From an uncultured Burkholderiales bacterium (GTDB lineage: Bacteria > Pseudomonadota > Gammaproteobacteria > Burkholderiales > Burkholderiaceae_C): a stretch of DNA of 64,000 nucleotides. Below are positions 28,133 to 36,538 of the stretch, in pieces. The first letter of the stretch is position 1, and each line of letters begins with the position of its first letter. The notes beneath the pieces were generated by a model. The model searched no databases. It saw only the letters and a list, made by a program, of their open reading frames with translations, and was not told the DNA's origin. The stretch is taken from positions 150,801 through 214,800 of the forward strand of contig CAMFGY010000007.1 in assembly GCA_945952065.1 (NCBI GenBank), written 5' to 3'. The translations under genes and the position numbers were made by a program.

Positions 28133-29332
28133 ATGAAGCCTTTCAAGCGTCCTTCCGCCCTGCCCTCCCGAGCCCTAGCCGGGCGTCGCCGCCTGACCGT
28201 GCTGGCGGGATTCGGGCTGCTGGCCGCCAGTTTGGCGCTCAGCACCCAAACCGCAGCCGCCAGCAGTCCCAGCGAACCGGGCCAGAACACGCCGCTGAAG
28301 ACGCTGCTGATCGCCCCACAAGCCCAGCAGGGCCAAGACAGCCGCGACGCCGTCGTGGAGGCCTTGCGCCAAACCGTGGTTGCCGCCCAGGTGCCTGGGG
28401 CCATTGTGCAAATGGAAGTCAAGGTGGGCGACCGAGTCCGCGCGGGCCAAGTCTTGATGCGCATCGATGCCCGCCAGGCCGAACAAAGCGCGCAAGCCAG
28501 TGAGGCACAAGCCCAGGCCGCACGTGCTCAGGGGCTGCTGGCTGCTCGGGAATTTGAACGCCAGCAACAGCTCTTCAAACAAAACTACATCAGCCAAGCC
28601 GCGCTGGACCAGGCCGAGGCCCAGTACAAAGCCAGCCAAGCGCAGGTGCAAGCGCAGTTGGCCCAGGTCGGCGTGGCGCGCACCCAAAGTGGCTTCAGCA
28701 TTGTGCGCAGCCCTTATGCCGGCATCGTGGCCGAACTGCCCGTCACGCTCGGTGATATGGCGCAGCCCGGCCGCGCACTGGCAACGATCTATGACCCCGC
28801 CGCCTTGCGGGTGAGCACCCATCTGCCGCAAAGCCTGATCCAAGAACTGCAAGGTTTGCAAAGCAAGGGCCAGCTCGACAAAGCACAGTTCCGCATCGAA
28901 TTGCCCGGCTTGGGCAGAGCGAGGCCCCCCATCACGCCGAGCCAGATTCAGATCCTGCCCACGGTGGACCCGGCTTCGCTGACCCAAGAATTGCGCCTTG
29001 ATTTGCCCGCTGAACTCCAAGGCGCGGTGCCCGGCATGTTTGCCCGGGTGCACTGGTCCAAACGCTTGCCAGTGGGCGGCACCAGCACGCAAACAAGCGC
29101 GCAAACAAGCGCCCAGGCAGGGGTGAGCGCCGGCGCCTTGCTCGTGCCCCGCAGCGCCGTGCTCAAACGTGCCGAATTGATGGCGGTTTACGTCTTGGAC
29201 GCCAAGGGTCAGCCGCTGCTGCGACAGGTGCGCCTGGGCAAGCTGCAAGGCGATCAACAAGAAATCCTCAGCGGTCTGAATGTGGGCGAGCGCCTGGTGC
29301 TGAACCCGCAAGCCGCCGCGCTTGCGCGCTGA
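28133..29332 (+). CDS. RND efflux adaptor, HlyD/MFP family
   Basis: A 399-residue periplasmic membrane-fusion protein. It has an N-terminal signal/anchor (about 19-43, no lipobox), a lipoyl motif VPGAIVQMEVKVGDRVRAGQVLMRID, a long Ala/Gln-rich hairpin, then SIVRSPYAGIVAELPVTLGDMAQPG and a barrel domain. A Thr/Gln/Ser tract (TSTQTSAQTSAQ) from repeated caaacaagcgc units lies near residue 320. The next gene starts 17 bp after its stop, with AAAGG as ribosome site. It pairs with the pump at 29349 and is distinct from the first RND system. Confidence 0.9.
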   Translation: MKPFKRPSALPSRALAGRRRLTVLAGFGLLAASLALSTQTAAASSPSEPGQNTPLKTLLIAPQAQQGQDSRDAVVEALRQTVVAAQVPGAIVQMEVKVGDRVRAGQVLMRIDARQAEQSAQASEAQAQAARAQGLLAAREFERQQQLFKQNYISQAALDQAEAQYKASQAQVQAQLAQVGVARTQSGFSIVRSPYAGIVAELPVTLGDMAQPGRALATIYDPAALRVSTHLPQSLIQELQGLQSKGQLDKAQFRIELPGLGRARPPITPSQIQILPTVDPASLTQELRLDLPAELQGAVPGMFARVHWSKRLPVGGTSTQTSAQTSAQAGVSAGALLVPRSAVLKRAELMAVYVLDAKGQPLLRQVRLGKLQGDQQEILSGLNVGERLVLNPQAAALAR

Positions 29333-29348
29333 AAGAAAGGCGCCCCTG

Positions 29349-32300
29349 ATGAACACCACCCCCACTGAAGCAGATCGCCCCTTGGGCGTTTCAGGGCGCA
29401 TTGCCGCCTTTTTCCAAAGCGCGCAAATCACCCCCTTGCTCGCCCTGGTGGCCTTGCTGCTGGGCGTGTTTGCGGTGCTGGTGACACCACGCGAAGAAGA
29501 GCCGCAGATCAACGTCACCATGGCCAATGTCTTGATCCCCTTCCCGGGCGCCAGTGTGCGGGATGTGGAGCAGATGGTGGCCACACCGGCCGAGCAGGTG
29601 CTGTCGCAAATCAGTGGGGTGGAGCATGTGATGTCGGTCTCCAACCCCGGCATGGCGGTGCTCACCGTGCAGTTCAAGGTGGGGGTGCCGCGCACCGAAG
29701 CCTTGGTCCGGCTGCATGACACCGTCAGCGCCAATGCCGACTGGCTGCCTCAAGGCCTGGGCGTGCAAGCCCCGCTGATCAAACCCAAGGGCATTGATGA
29801 CGTGCCCATCGTCACCCTCACCCTGTTCAGCCGCGATGCCCAGACCGGCGCCTATGACTTGGAGCGCGTGGCGCACAGCATGGAGATCGAACTCAAGCGC
29901 GTGCCCGGCACTCGCGAGGTCAAGAGCTTGGGTGGCCCGGGGCGTGCGGTCTTGGTCGAGATGGACCCTGCCCGCATGAACAGCGTGGGTTTGACCGTGG
30001 CTGAGCTGCGTCAAGCCTTGCAATCCGCCAATGCCGGCCTGCCTTTGGGTGATCTGTTGCAAGGCGGCAAAGCGGTGGCCCTAGAGGCCGGGCCATTTCT
30101 TGAATCTGCACAGGACCTGGAGACTTTGTTGGTCGGCGTGCGTGCCGACAAGCCCGTCTTTCTGCGCGATGTGGCTCAGATTGTCGACGGCCCCGCCACG
30201 CCGACGCGTTATGTCTGGCACGGTGTCGGTGGCGCGTCCCCGCTCTCGCAGCGCTTTGAGGCGCCGGCCCTGACGATCTCGGTTACCAAGAAGGCGGGCG
30301 AGAACGCCATTGACGTGGCCAATGCCGTGATGCAGCGCGTAGACAGTCTGCGCAACACCGTGATTCCCGCCAATGTGGAAGTGAGCGAAACCCGCAACTA
30401 CGGCGCCACGGCCAATGACAAAGCCCAAAAGCTGATTCAAAAACTGATGTTTGCCACCGCCTCGGTGGTGGCCTTGGTCTTTGTGGCGCTGGGGCGCCGC
30501 GAAGCTGCGATTGTGGGCGCCGCGGTGGTGCTGACCCTCACTGTCACCTTGTTCGCCTCCTGGGCCTGGGGCTTCACCTTGAACCGGGTGTCTTTGTTTG
30601 CCCTGATCTTTTCGATTGGCATCTTGGTGGACGATGCCATCGTGGTGGTGGAGAACATCCATCGCCACCAGCAGCTCTACCCGGGCCGCAGCCTGGCCCA
30701 GATCATTCCTGGCGCGGTCGATGAAGTGGGTGGCCCCACCATCTTGGCCACCTTGACCGTGATTGCCGCCTTGCTGCCCATGGCTTTTGTTTCCGGCCTG
30801 ATGGGCCCGTATATGAGCCCCATCCCCATCAATGCCAGCATGGGCATGCTGCTGTCATTGGCGATTGCCTTTGTGGTCACGCCCTGGCTGGCGCGACTGG
30901 GCATGAAGGCCCTGCCCGCCGGCTCGACCACGGACCCGCATGCGCTGCATGGCTTATCGGCCAAATTGGCGCCGCTGTTCGAACGGGTCTTCAAACCCCT
31001 GCTGGACCGACAGCGCGGCGCGCGCAATCGCGGGCTTTTGGGCCTCATGATCGCGGGGCTGATCGCTTTGTCTTTGCTCTTGCCGGCCACCGGTTGGGTG
31101 CTGTTGAAGATGCTGCCCTTTGACAACAAATCAGAGTTCCAAGTCATTGTGGACATGCCCGCAGGCACGCCGCTGGAACAAACCGCGGCCGTCTTGCGCG
31201 AGTTGGGCGCGCAGCTCGCACAGACGCCCGAGGTCAGCCACTATCAGGCCTATGCGGGCACAGCGGCCCCCATCAACTTCAATGGCCTGGTGCGCCAGTA
31301 CCAGCTGCGCAGCAGCAGCCACCAAGGTGACTTGCAGGTCAATTTGGTGGACAAGCAGCACCGCAAAGAGCAAAGCCATGCGATTGCGACCCGCTTGCGC
31401 CCGGCTTTGCAAGAGATTGGTCGCCGCCATGGCGCCAATGTGAAGGTGGTCGAAGTGCCGCCAGGCCCGCCGGTGCTTTCGCCCATCGTGGCCGAAATCT
31501 ACGGTCCCGACGCTGAGGGGCGGCAGGCCCTGGCCCGTCAGGTGCGTGCGGTATTCGAAAAAACCGAGGGCTTGGTCGATGTGGACGACAGCAGCATCGC
31601 CGCCGCACCCCGCAAGCTGCTGCTGGTGGATCGCAGCAAGGCCGCGCGCTTGGGCGTGTCCCAACAAACCATTGTCAGCACCTTGCAAGCGGGTTTGGCG
31701 GGAGATCCGGTCAGCTATTTGCATGATGGCGCCAAATACCCCGCCGCGGCCACCCTGGTCTTGCCCGCCAGCTCGCAGGGTGACTTGAACGCCTTGCTGT
31801 CTTTGAGCGTGCGCTCGACGGCAGGCAAGCTGATCCCGATTCAAGAACTGGTGCATATCAGTGACAGCTTGCGTGAGCAGCCCGTTTATCACAAGGATCT
31901 CTTGCCCGTGAATCTGGTGGTGGCCGATATGGCGGGTCGCTTGGACAGCCCGCTCTACGGCATGTTTGGCATGCGGGCAGCGCTGCAAAAAATCACAACA
32001 CCCGACGGCGGCCGCCTGCAGGAGTACTTCATTCGCCAACCATCCGATGCTTACCGGGCTTATGCCCTCAAATGGGATGGCGAGTGGCAAGTGACTTATG
32101 AAACCTTCCGCGATATGGGGCTAGCCTATGGCGTTGGCTTGGTCTTGATCTACCTCTTGGTGGTGGCGCAGTTCGCCTCCTACCTGACGCCTTTGATCAT
32201 CATGGCGCCGATCCCGCTGACCCTGATCGGCGTGATGCCCGGTCACGCTTTGCTGGGGGCCCAGTACACCGCCACCAGCATGATCGGCATGATTGCCCTG

Positions 32301-32609
32301 GCGGGCATCATTGTGCGCAACTCCATTCTCTTGGTGGACTTCATCAACCTGCAGGTGCGCACTGGCATGCCGTTTGAGCGAGCCATCGTCAGCTCGGCCA
32401 TCACCCGCGCACAGCCCATCATGTTGACCGGCTTGGCCGCCATGATGGGAGCCTTCTTCATCCTGGATGACCCCATCTTCAACGGTCTGGCCATCTCCTT
32501 GATCTTCGGAATTTTTGTATCGACCCTGTTGACGCTGGTGGTGATTCCCACCCTGTACTACATGGCCTATCGGCACCGCTTGTCTGTGTTAACGGGCAAG
32601 TCCGACTGA
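29349..32609 (+). CDS. RND efflux pump, second system
   Basis: A 1086-residue inner-membrane RND transporter. The TM4 proton-relay pair is Asp428-Asp429 in GILVDDAIVVVEN; other marks are ATPAEQVLSQISGVEHV, PGGPPVLSP-like periplasmic motif (VPPGPPVLSPIVAEIYGP), and the second-half AGIIVRNSILLVDFI. The sequence is clearly different from the HAE1 pump at 15.9 kb and belongs to the group often annotated only as 'efflux RND transporter permease' and sited with rhodanese/DUF2892 genes. No outer-membrane channel is encoded here, so it must borrow one (perhaps the NodT protein above). Substrates are unknown. Confidence 0.93.
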   Translation: MNTTPTEADRPLGVSGRIAAFFQSAQITPLLALVALLLGVFAVLVTPREEEPQINVTMANVLIPFPGASVRDVEQMVATPAEQVLSQISGVEHVMSVSNPGMAVLTVQFKVGVPRTEALVRLHDTVSANADWLPQGLGVQAPLIKPKGIDDVPIVTLTLFSRDAQTGAYDLERVAHSMEIELKRVPGTREVKSLGGPGRAVLVEMDPARMNSVGLTVAELRQALQSANAGLPLGDLLQGGKAVALEAGPFLESAQDLETLLVGVRADKPVFLRDVAQIVDGPATPTRYVWHGVGGASPLSQRFEAPALTISVTKKAGENAIDVANAVMQRVDSLRNTVIPANVEVSETRNYGATANDKAQKLIQKLMFATASVVALVFVALGRREAAIVGAAVVLTLTVTLFASWAWGFTLNRVSLFALIFSIGILVDDAIVVVENIHRHQQLYPGRSLAQIIPGAVDEVGGPTILATLTVIAALLPMAFVSGLMGPYMSPIPINASMGMLLSLAIAFVVTPWLARLGMKALPAGSTTDPHALHGLSAKLAPLFERVFKPLLDRQRGARNRGLLGLMIAGLIALSLLLPATGWVLLKMLPFDNKSEFQVIVDMPAGTPLEQTAAVLRELGAQLAQTPEVSHYQAYAGTAAPINFNGLVRQYQLRSSSHQGDLQVNLVDKQHRKEQSHAIATRLRPALQEIGRRHGANVKVVEVPPGPPVLSPIVAEIYGPDAEGRQALARQVRAVFEKTEGLVDVDDSSIAAAPRKLLLVDRSKAARLGVSQQTIVSTLQAGLAGDPVSYLHDGAKYPAAATLVLPASSQGDLNALLSLSVRSTAGKLIPIQELVHISDSLREQPVYHKDLLPVNLVVADMAGRLDSPLYGMFGMRAALQKITTPDGGRLQEYFIRQPSDAYRAYALKWDGEWQVTYETFRDMGLAYGVGLVLIYLLVVAQFASYLTPLIIMAPIPLTLIGVMPGHALLGAQYTATSMIGMIALAGIIVRNSILLVDFINLQVRTGMPFERAIVSSAITRAQPIMLTGLAAMMGAFFILDDPIFNGLAISLIFGIFVSTLLTLVVIPTLYYMAYRHRLSVLTGKSD

Positions 32610-32656
32610 CCTTTTCCCTCCCACATGGCTTCCAACCTTCACACCCAGGAGTTTTT

Positions 32657-32866
32657 ATGAGTACATGGCAAATCGTACGCGTCGTGGCCGGCAGCTTCAT
32701 CTTGTTGTCGCTGGCATTGGGCATCCCCGGCAGCCCGATCTATCTGAGCCAATGGTGGCTGGCCTTCACCGCCTTTGTAGGCGCCAATCTGTTGCAAAGC
32801 GGTCTGACCCGTTGGTGTCTGATGGAGAGCCTCTTGGCCAAGCTCGGGCTGCGCCGCGAGGCTTGA
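32657..32866 (+). CDS. DUF2892 small inner-membrane protein
   Basis: A 69-residue protein with two hydrophobic helices (about 8-24 and 32-48) and the family signature of the DUF2892/YgaP membrane part: an RVVAG start, then WLAFTAFVGANLLQSGLTRWC. CCAGGAG lies six bases before ATG 32657. In YgaP this membrane part is fused to rhodanese; here it is a separate gene 47 bp behind the RND pump, likely in the same transcript. A role with sulfane sulfur or nitric oxide chemistry is inferred from that association. Confidence 0.88.
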   Translation: MSTWQIVRVVAGSFILLSLALGIPGSPIYLSQWWLAFTAFVGANLLQSGLTRWCLMESLLAKLGLRREA

Positions 32867-32909
32867 AGCTAAAGGCCGATTGTGAGCCCCTATTTTGAAA
32901 GGAAGCACG

Positions 32910-33356
32910 ATGTCTGAAGGTCTGGTTCGAGTCCATTTAAACCAAGTGCAGAACTATCAATTCCAAGTTCATTTTGGCGATGCGATGCCCGCATGGCTCG
33001 CTGATGAACCCCCTCCCTTGGGGGCGGGGCAAGGCCCTTCGCCGGTACAGCTGCTGGCGGCCGCGGTGGGCAATTGCCTGAGCGACTCATTGCTCTTCGC
33101 CTTGCGAAAATTCAAACAAGCGCCGGAACCCATCCATTGCGAAGTGGATGCCGAAGTGGGCCGCAATGCGGAGGGCCGGATGCGGGTCTTGCAGCTGAAG
33201 GCCAAATTGACCTTGGGCGTAGCGGCTGCGCAATTGGCGCAACTGGACCGGGTCTTGAGCAGCTTCGAAGCCTATTGCACCGTCACGCAAAGTGTGGGGG
33301 CAGGCATTCCGGTTCAAGTTCAAGTCTGGGATGCCCAGGGGCAGCAACTGAAGTGA
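32910..33356 (+). CDS. OsmC-family peroxiredoxin-like protein
   Basis: A 148-residue OsmC/Ohr-fold protein. Its two reactive cysteines are Cys56 in AAVGNCLSDSL and Cys123 in EAYCTVTQSV, the positions used for thiol peroxidase chemistry; PSPVQLLAAA precedes the first. AGGA lies seven bases before ATG 32910. The gene follows the DUF2892 gene by 43 bp on the same strand. It is unlike the Ohr at 61.2 kb (lower similarity, different context), and may detoxify organic peroxides or persulfides. Confidence 0.88.
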   Translation: MSEGLVRVHLNQVQNYQFQVHFGDAMPAWLADEPPPLGAGQGPSPVQLLAAAVGNCLSDSLLFALRKFKQAPEPIHCEVDAEVGRNAEGRMRVLQLKAKLTLGVAAAQLAQLDRVLSSFEAYCTVTQSVGAGIPVQVQVWDAQGQQLK

Positions 33357-33399
33357 TTGGATGGCGGGCTCCGGCTGGCAAGCCGCATCCTGGTGCCCG

Positions 33400-34320
33400 T
33401 CAAGGCTCCCGGCCCAAGTTTGCGAGGTATTTTTTTTGCAACTTGGCCACGCTGCCCTCGGCTTCCAACTCCCGGTAGGCCTGCAGCCAGCGCTCGGCTT
33501 CAGCCTTGTCCAGCGAGAGTGAAGTCGCCATATAGAGCTCTGCAGTCTTCAAGCTCAAGCCGCGATTGAAATTGGCGGCCTTGTAGCCGAACTCTGCAAT
33601 TGCCGCTCGCAACATCGGCTCGCCCGCATAGATGGCGTCGATGTGTTGACGTTCGAGCAAGCGCAGCAATTCTTTGTAGTCCTTGCCCTCCAAGATCTGG
33701 CTGAAGTTCTCGGCCTGCAAATTCTTGATGATGGGCGAGCCCCGCAAAACACCGATGCGCCGTGCTTTCAGCGCTTCGGCGTCGAAGCGGTCGAAGGGGT
33801 CCGATGCCCGACTGAAAAAGGTGTAGTGCACCGTGGTCAGGGGAATGAGCCAATTGAAGCGTGTTTCGCGGTCAGGTGTGCGTGCCAGCGGAAACACCCC
33901 ATACGAGGCGCCCTCTTGCGCCATGCGGACGGCACGCGCCCAAGGATAGAAGTGGGTTTCGCCGCTTCGATTCAGCTTGCTGCGCATCAGCGCTGCCAAG
34001 TCAATGGCCAAACCCTGGGGCCCTTGTGGGCCCTGCCATGCAAACGGCGGCAACTCACCCGCCACCCATTGCAGCGCTGCTTGTGAGCGTGCTGGTGGGG
34101 GAGACCCGGGGCCGGCCGGCGCCGCGCTCGCGGCCAAGGTCAGCATCCCGGCCATCAGCACCGGCAACAGCTGGCGAGCTTGTGGAGGCTGCGGTCTGAG
34201 CAAAGCCTGTGCTTGCAAGCTGATTCGCTCAGCCCTCTTGGCGGAAGCTGCGGCGCAGCTTTTGCGGTGAAGAACAAAGCGCCTCAGGAAACACTGCAAA
34301 GAAAAAACAATTGAGTGCAT
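33400..34320 (-). CDS. Solute-binding protein, family 3 type
   Basis: A protein of about 306 residues with a type II periplasmic-binding fold of the amino-acid family: WVAGELPPFAW at the first strand, GLAIDLAALMRSK, the FYPWARA motif common in betaproteobacterial members, and IGVLRGSPIIKNL in the second lobe. There is an export signal, but the true start is unclear: ATG 34320 gives a long arginine-rich leader, while a TTG nearer LLPVLMAGMLTLAASAAPA would leave a normal one. It lies 73 bp downstream of the LytR-type regulator on the same strand, with no permease or ATPase gene nearby, so it may serve sensing, not transport. Confidence 0.8.
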   Translation of the reverse strand: MHSIVFSLQCFLRRFVLHRKSCAAASAKRAERISLQAQALLRPQPPQARQLLPVLMAGMLTLAASAAPAGPGSPPPARSQAALQWVAGELPPFAWQGPQGPQGLAIDLAALMRSKLNRSGETHFYPWARAVRMAQEGASYGVFPLARTPDRETRFNWLIPLTTVHYTFFSRASDPFDRFDAEALKARRIGVLRGSPIIKNLQAENFSQILEGKDYKELLRLLERQHIDAIYAGEPMLRAAIAEFGYKAANFNRGLSLKTAELYMATSLSLDKAEAERWLQAYRELEAEGSVAKLQKKYLANLGREP

Positions 34321-34392
34321 CGGCTGATTAGGTTTTAGGTCAGCCTCCCTGTCTGCAGCGCCCAACTCTACACCGCAAGCCCGGGTCTGCGT

Positions 34393-35160
34393 TCACATGG
34401 CCTTGAACAAATGCACATAGGCCCGGCTGACCGGCAATTCTTTGTCATGGCCTTTGATACGCAGGAACAAGCGGCTTTGTTCGTCCCGTCGAGTGCCGGC
34501 CAGATGGACGAGATTGATCACGGTGGAGCGATGCACCTGCCAGAACTGTTCGGGGTCCAGCTGCCCCAGCAAATCCACAATGGGGGTGCGGATCAGGTGC
34601 TCAGCCGCCGCGGTTTGCACCACGGTGTATTTGTCATCGGCGTGGAAGAACAAAACGTCTTCAACAGGCACCTGATGCATGAGCTCACCACTGGCGGCGC
34701 GAACAAAGCGCAGGCGTGTTGGCTGAACCGGCGCGGGCCCGGTTTGCAGCGGGGGCATCAGGCGCTGCAAGGCATCGGCCAAGCGTCTATCCTCCAAGGC
34801 AGCAAGCTGGGAGGAACGAATCCTGTCCAGTGTTCGAGCCAAACGCTCCGTCTTCAAGGGTTTGAGCAGGTAGTCCAGCGCCGCCGCCTCAAAGGCCTCG
34901 ATCGCATAGTCGTCATAGGCCGTGACAAAGACCACCCGGGTCTGGCCTTCAATGCCTTGCGCCACCTCCAAGCCCGTCAATCCCGGCATCTGGATGTCCA
35001 AAAAAGCCAGCTCCGGCTGCAATCGGGCGATCTGCTCAGCCGCTTCCACCCCATTCTTGGCGATGGCCACAATCTCCAGCTCTGGCCAGAGTTGGTTCAA
35101 CTGCTGCTTCAGGTATTGCGCCAGATGCGGCTCGTCATCGGCGATCAGGACTCGGGTCAT
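34393..35160 (-). CDS. LytR/AlgR-type response regulator
   Basis: A 255-residue two-component regulator. The receiver domain has the acidic pocket (IADDEP), phospho-acceptor Asp55 in LAFLDIQMPG, and Thr/Lys in FVTAYDDY and DYLLKPLK. The C-terminal LytTR DNA-binding domain runs from about 150 (LRFVRAASGELM, FHADDKYTVV, FWQVHRSTVINL). It overlaps the histidine kinase gene by four bases (ATGA), so they form one unit. LytTR regulators bind direct repeats upstream of targets; the targets are not visible here. Confidence 0.95.
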   Translation of the reverse strand: MTRVLIADDEPHLAQYLKQQLNQLWPELEIVAIAKNGVEAAEQIARLQPELAFLDIQMPGLTGLEVAQGIEGQTRVVFVTAYDDYAIEAFEAAALDYLLKPLKTERLARTLDRIRSSQLAALEDRRLADALQRLMPPLQTGPAPVQPTRLRFVRAASGELMHQVPVEDVLFFHADDKYTVVQTAAAEHLIRTPIVDLLGQLDPEQFWQVHRSTVINLVHLAGTRRDEQSRLFLRIKGHDKELPVSRAYVHLFKAM

Positions 35161-36332
35161 GGTGTTTCAAGAACGGCGGATTTTCCGCGGGTGTAGGGAA
35201 GGTTCAAGGTCGCCAGGGTTCCGACGGCTTGCTGCGTTAGCTGCAGGCTGGCATTGTGGGGGTAGAGGCTTTGCAGCCGCGCACGGATATTCCCCAGGGC
35301 CAGCCCCGCCCCTGCTCTGCGCCCGGGTCGCCTCGGCGCGTCCAGCCCAAGCCCGTCGTCGTCCACTTGCAGTTCCAGTCGGTCGTTCAATACCTTGGCG
35401 CGAATCACAATGCGACCGCCTTCCACCTTGGGCTCCAGGCCGTGATGGATGGCGTTTTCAATCAAAGGCTGCAAGAGCAAGGGCGGCAGCACGGCGGCGC
35501 GCGCCTCTCCGCTGGCTTCGATTCGGAAGCTCAGGCGCTCGTTCATGCGGATCTGCAAGAGTTGCAAATAGCTTTGCGCCATGTCCAACTCCGAGCCCAG
35601 GGTGCTGTTGCCATCACGCAGTTGCCCCAAAGAGGCCCGCAAATAGTCGGTGAAGGCCTCCAACATCTGTTTGGCGCGGGGGGCATCGTAGTCAATCAAG
35701 CTCTGCACATTGGCCAGCGTATTGAACAGGAAGTGCGGCTCGATCTGCCCTTGCAGCAGACGCAGCTGCGCTTCGGTGGCGGCCAGTTGCAAGGCTTGCT
35801 GCTTGCTGCGCATCTTCCACCAAAAGAGATTGGCGCCCGTGATCAACAAGGTCAAAAAGCCGAACACGCGCAGGTTTGCGGGTTGATTCAAAAAGCTGCC
35901 GAGCAGATCCAGCTTCATCCAATGGCCCAGCAACACCATGCCCAAGGCGCCGCCTATCATCGTGCCCGTGATGCCCACCGCAGCCGCAAAAAGCCCCGCT
36001 TGCCAGTGGCCGTGCCAGGCCTTCAGCTTGGTCATCATGAACTCGGGCATTAACAGCTCCAAGCTGCGAAACATGGCGTGGATGGCGTAGGAAATGCACA
36101 AACACAGCACCAGATTGGCCCCCAGGGTGGGCAGCAGCCACGCCTTGTCGAGCAAGCGCCCCAGAATCAGACCCGGCACCAGCGTGAACAAGAGTGCAAA
36201 CGCCAGGCCAATGCCGGCACTGATGAGCAAACGCGCCCAAGTCGGCTCTTCACGCTCGCGCATCGGCACCGTGAAGGAACGCCAGGCTTGCTGAAGGCCT
36301 GATGCAAAGCCCTGAGTCAATGAAGTATTCAT
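35157..36332 (-). CDS. LytS/YehU-type sensor histidine kinase
   Basis: A 391-residue inner-membrane kinase of the His_kinase (LytS) group. Four hydrophobic segments fall at about 36-60, 67-88, 113-136 and 153-172; there is no PAS or large periplasmic domain. The phospho-acceptor is His200 in QIEPHFLFNTLANVQSL, and the ATP-binding N-box is LLQPLIENAIHHGLEPK, followed by a DDDGLGLD G1 box. ATG 36332 was chosen as the conserved start of the membrane part; 33 upstream in-frame residues are doubtful. It faces the divergent phosphomannomutase gene across about 206 bp. Confidence 0.94.
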   Translation of the reverse strand: MNTSLTQGFASGLQQAWRSFTVPMREREEPTWARLLISAGIGLAFALLFTLVPGLILGRLLDKAWLLPTLGANLVLCLCISYAIHAMFRSLELLMPEFMMTKLKAWHGHWQAGLFAAAVGITGTMIGGALGMVLLGHWMKLDLLGSFLNQPANLRVFGFLTLLITGANLFWWKMRSKQQALQLAATEAQLRLLQGQIEPHFLFNTLANVQSLIDYDAPRAKQMLEAFTDYLRASLGQLRDGNSTLGSELDMAQSYLQLLQIRMNERLSFRIEASGEARAAVLPPLLLQPLIENAIHHGLEPKVEGGRIVIRAKVLNDRLELQVDDDGLGLDAPRRPGRRAGAGLALGNIRARLQSLYPHNASLQLTQQAVGTLATLNLPYTRGKSAVLETP

Positions 36333-36538
36333 GCAGCGCAGTGTAGGCAGGCCCAGCCCGGCCTTGCGGCGCCCAAGCGACGAGTCGACAGCCGGAGCGA
36401 CGAATGGCAAGCGGCCTGTGCAGGCATACACGCCCGGGTCAAGCCCGACAAGGAACAGTCAAATCCCTTGCCTACAATCCGCCCACTGATTTGTTCGCAG
36501 ATCGCGTTTTCTATCCAATCATTCCAAGGGAAGTCCAC

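Noticed and set aside
28175..29734. Long open frame of 519 codons opposite the second RND adaptor and pump start
   Set aside because: Runs across two genes with clear motifs on the plus strand; composition of a shadow frame.
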